Source: Atopobium deltae
GTDB taxonomy: Bacteria > Actinomycetota > Coriobacteriia > Coriobacteriales > Atopobiaceae
DNA length: 64,000 nucleotides
Direction of reading: 5' to 3'
Assembly (NCBI RefSeq): GCF_001552785.1
Contig: NZ_KQ959507.1
Span: 62,001-126,000, forward strand
Shown: positions 62,057-64,000 of the stretch, in pieces
How positions within the stretch are numbered: the stretch's first letter is position 1
Layout of the letters: every line of letters begins with the position of its first letter
Notes under the pieces: model-generated
Database searches by the model: none
Told to the model about the DNA's origin: nothing
The model's input: the letters and a program-made list of their open reading frames with translations, nothing else
Program-made: the position numbers and the translations under genes

Positions 62057-64000
62057 TTGCTACTACAACGTCATGGCAACGAGCGCACAGACCGTCATCG
62101 CCCAACGTACGCCAGTTCCAGCAACGAGGGCATTTATCGCCCGAAGCGTTGGTCACGACACACACGCTTTCGGCGAGTGTTCCAGCAGATGTAGCGCTGG
62201 TCGTCGCAGCGTCAGCGGATTCGGCCTCGTCGATCTTCTCGGCAGCGAGATCGAGCTTGCAAAGCTCTACCTCGGAGCATACGAACGATTCACTCAAGTC
62301 AACACCGCTAGCACGAAGCAAGTCGTACAGCTCGGGCGAAACCGTAAGCTCGGTGCGCGTTGCCTGCGTGGTCTTCTCGGCAATAGAGCCCTGTGCCAGC
62401 GCCGCATCGTAAGCGCGCGTGAAGCTCGAACGAACGTCCGCTACCGCCTCGTAGGCTTGCAGGAGCGGCTCGTACTGCTCACAGGTCATGGGTGCCTCGA
62501 ACCAGTCGAGAAGAGCGGCGTGAGTTTGATTATCGCGCAGCGACTTAGGCAAAAATTGCATGACTTCGTCAGTGGTGTAGACCAAAATGGGCTGGAAATC
62601 ATGGACGAGCATGCTCAAGATGTATGACCAAGTCGTCAGGGCACTTCTGCGCTCGAAGCTCGATGGGGCCGAACAATAGGTTCTGTCCTTGGTCGCATTC
62701 AAATAATCGTTCGAAAGCTCCGTGATGATGTAATCGTACAGCGTGCGATATACCACGTTGAAGCGGTACTGCTCGTAGGCACGGCTCACGATGTCGTGCA
62801 CTTCACACATGCGTGCCAGCGCGAGTTTATCGTTGGGAAGCAAATCCTGCACCGCAATGCCGTCGCGAGCAAGGTCAAACTGCCCCTCAAGCTCGCCGAG
62901 CAAGAAGCGCATAGTGTTACGAACCTTGCGATAAGCATCGCCAACATGCGACAAAATGCTGTCATCACACGAAACATCTGTGGAAGTATCGACCGACGCG
63001 ACCCACAGGCGCAACACGTCAGCACCCTGTGTCGCACATACCTTGTTAGGATCAATGACATTGCCCAACGACTTACTCATTTTGCGGCCATTGCCATCCA
63101 GGGTAAATCCTTGCGACACCACGGCTTTGTAGGGAGCAACATCGTAAGCGCCAATGGAGGTCATAAGCGAACTCATAAACCAACCACGGTGCTGATCCGA
63201 CCCCTCCAAGTATATATCCGCAGGAAAATCAAGGTAATCGCGATGCTTGCAAACGGCGGTGTGGCTGACACCCGAATCCCACCACACGTCCAAAATATCG
63301 GTATTCGCAACGAGCTTGGTGCCGCCGCATTCAGTGCATACGCAGGCGTCACCGAGGTAGTTGGCAGGGTCATCCACAAACCACGCGTCAGAACCCTTAG
63401 CATAAAAGAGCTCGATGACCTTATCGAGAGTCTTATCGTTTATGACAGTTGCACCGCAAGAAGCGCAGGTATATGCGGGAATAGGCACACCCCAATTGCG
63501 CTGGCGAGAAATGCACCAGTCGGGCCTGCCCTCAACCATCGAACCAATGCGATTGCGCGCATGGTCGGGATAAAAACGAACCTTCGCTAAGGCCTCGGCC
63601 GCACGTGCGCGCAAACCAGTCTTATCCATCGACACAAACCATTGATCGGTTGCGCGGAAAATGACGGGCTGCTTGCAGCGCCAGCAGTGAGGATACGAGT
63701 GCGTAATGTCCTCGTGTAAAATGAGCGATCCTCGCTGCGTGAGCCATTCGATAATAACAGGATTTGCCTCGTTGACGTGCATGCCGCCGAAGGGGCCACC
63801 GCTGCCAGCGCCTTCGCCTTTATAGAAGTGGCCATCGTTGTCGACAGGCATGGTGATGGGGATATCAAAACGCATACCCGCATTGTAGTCGTCAACACCG
63901 TGACCAGGCGCTGAGTGAACAACACCCGTACCATCGTCAAGGGTGACATAATCGGCATAAATGAAGCGTCCCTGAGCACCCAAATCACCAAAAATAGGCT
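62043..64000 (-). CDS. ileS: Isoleucyl-tRNA synthetase, cut by right edge
   Basis: C-terminal ~650 residues; the N-terminal HIGH part lies beyond the window. It has the end of the editing domain (GDLGAQGRFIYADYV, HSAPGHG), the WCISRQRNWGVPIP motif, KMSKS as GRKMSKSLGN, and a C-terminal zinc site (CPRCWNW and CARCHD). It follows the usual bacterial form with the zinc tail. lspA lies downstream, past the repeat array. Confidence 0.95.
   Translation of the reverse strand, partial: PIFGDLGAQGRFIYADYVTLDDGTGVVHSAPGHGVDDYNAGMRFDIPITMPVDNDGHFYKGEGAGSGGPFGGMHVNEANPVIIEWLTQRGSLILHEDITHSYPHCWRCKQPVIFRATDQWFVSMDKTGLRARAAEALAKVRFYPDHARNRIGSMVEGRPDWCISRQRNWGVPIPAYTCASCGATVINDKTLDKVIELFYAKGSDAWFVDDPANYLGDACVCTECGGTKLVANTDILDVWWDSGVSHTAVCKHRDYLDFPADIYLEGSDQHRGWFMSSLMTSIGAYDVAPYKAVVSQGFTLDGNGRKMSKSLGNVIDPNKVCATQGADVLRLWVASVDTSTDVSCDDSILSHVGDAYRKVRNTMRFLLGELEGQFDLARDGIAVQDLLPNDKLALARMCEVHDIVSRAYEQYRFNVVYRTLYDYIITELSNDYLNATKDRTYCSAPSSFERRSALTTWSYILSMLVHDFQPILVYTTDEVMQFLPKSLRDNQTHAALLDWFEAPMTCEQYEPLLQAYEAVADVRSSFTRAYDAALAQGSIAEKTTQATRTELTVSPELYDLLRASGVDLSESFVCSEVELCKLDLAAEKIDEAESADAATTSATSAGTLAESVCVVTNASGDKCPRCWNWRTLGDDGLCARCHDVVVAIKSE

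Noticed and set aside
1-64000. All CTTCTCG/CGAGAAG 7-mers counted as the special word
   Set aside because: Many plus-strand CTTCTCG copies are Glu-Lys codons (GAG AAG) in minus-strand genes, so the claim is restricted to the 8-mer and its use in several frames.

Overview
The window reads as a dense, almost entirely housekeeping stretch of an actinobacterial chromosome of near-balanced base composition. An actinobacterial-type integration host factor (mIHF), RNase J beside FtsK, a PyrR-controlled pyr operon and frequent GTG/TTG starts point to class Coriobacteriia; a Cryptobacterium/Eggerthellales relative is my best guess from memory and was not tested. Nearly all genes are on the minus strand, packed with 1-26 bp overlaps or short gaps. 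No prophage, insertion sequence or CRISPR array was seen.

Layout from left to right, with minus-strand genes transcribed right to left. 1-8.5 kb: a RodZ-like membrane HTH protein (cut by the edge), ftsK, rnj (RNase J), pnp and rpsO, so the two main RNA-decay nucleases sit together. 8.5-16.3 kb: a run dnaJ2-dnaJ-mtaB-phoH-ybeY-dgkA-era-recO. 16.5-17.2 kb: a plus-strand histidine phosphatase, then hemW, dus and lepA, and plus-strand rpsT with terminators. 22-28.1 kb: mihF-gmk-rpoZ-thiI, then the DNA-uptake genes comEA-comEC with holA. 28.5-34.2 kb: pyrR-pyrB-pyrC-pyrK-pyrD-pyrF behind a leader with a recognisable PyrR-binding RNA element and an attenuator. 34.2-40.5 kb: a polysaccharide export locus with an ABC permease, an ATPase and four family-2 glycosyltransferases that look like a duplicated two-gene module. 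40.5-41.3 kb: the only accessory-looking spot, with a small ORF, a ribbon-helix-helix ORF whose 3' end runs into a tRNA gene, and tRNA-Asn. 41.4-53.3 kb: a nine-gene information-processing run rimP-nusA-infB-rbfA-nrnA-truB-ribF-dnaG-rpoD from one good promoter. 53.3-64 kb: a PASTA/zinc-ribbon protein, leuS, guaB, a processive glycosyltransferase, rluD-family gene, lspA and ileS (cut by the edge).

The least expected signal is spread over the whole window. The 8-mer CGAGAAGA (often CGAGAAGANC) occurs about 31 times on both strands, where about 2 are expected. It lies in all three reading frames and at least once between genes. Density and dispersion resemble DNA-uptake or other chromosome-address words, and comEA/comEC are present. 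Other points to check are a ComEC without its metallo-beta-lactamase domain, a comEA ribosome binding site locked inside a terminator-like hairpin, a membrane-anchored DnaJ with an apparent frameshift that hides a glycine-rich tail, a NusA with a C-terminal Cys3His tail, and a 16-bp tandem repeat between ileS and lspA.
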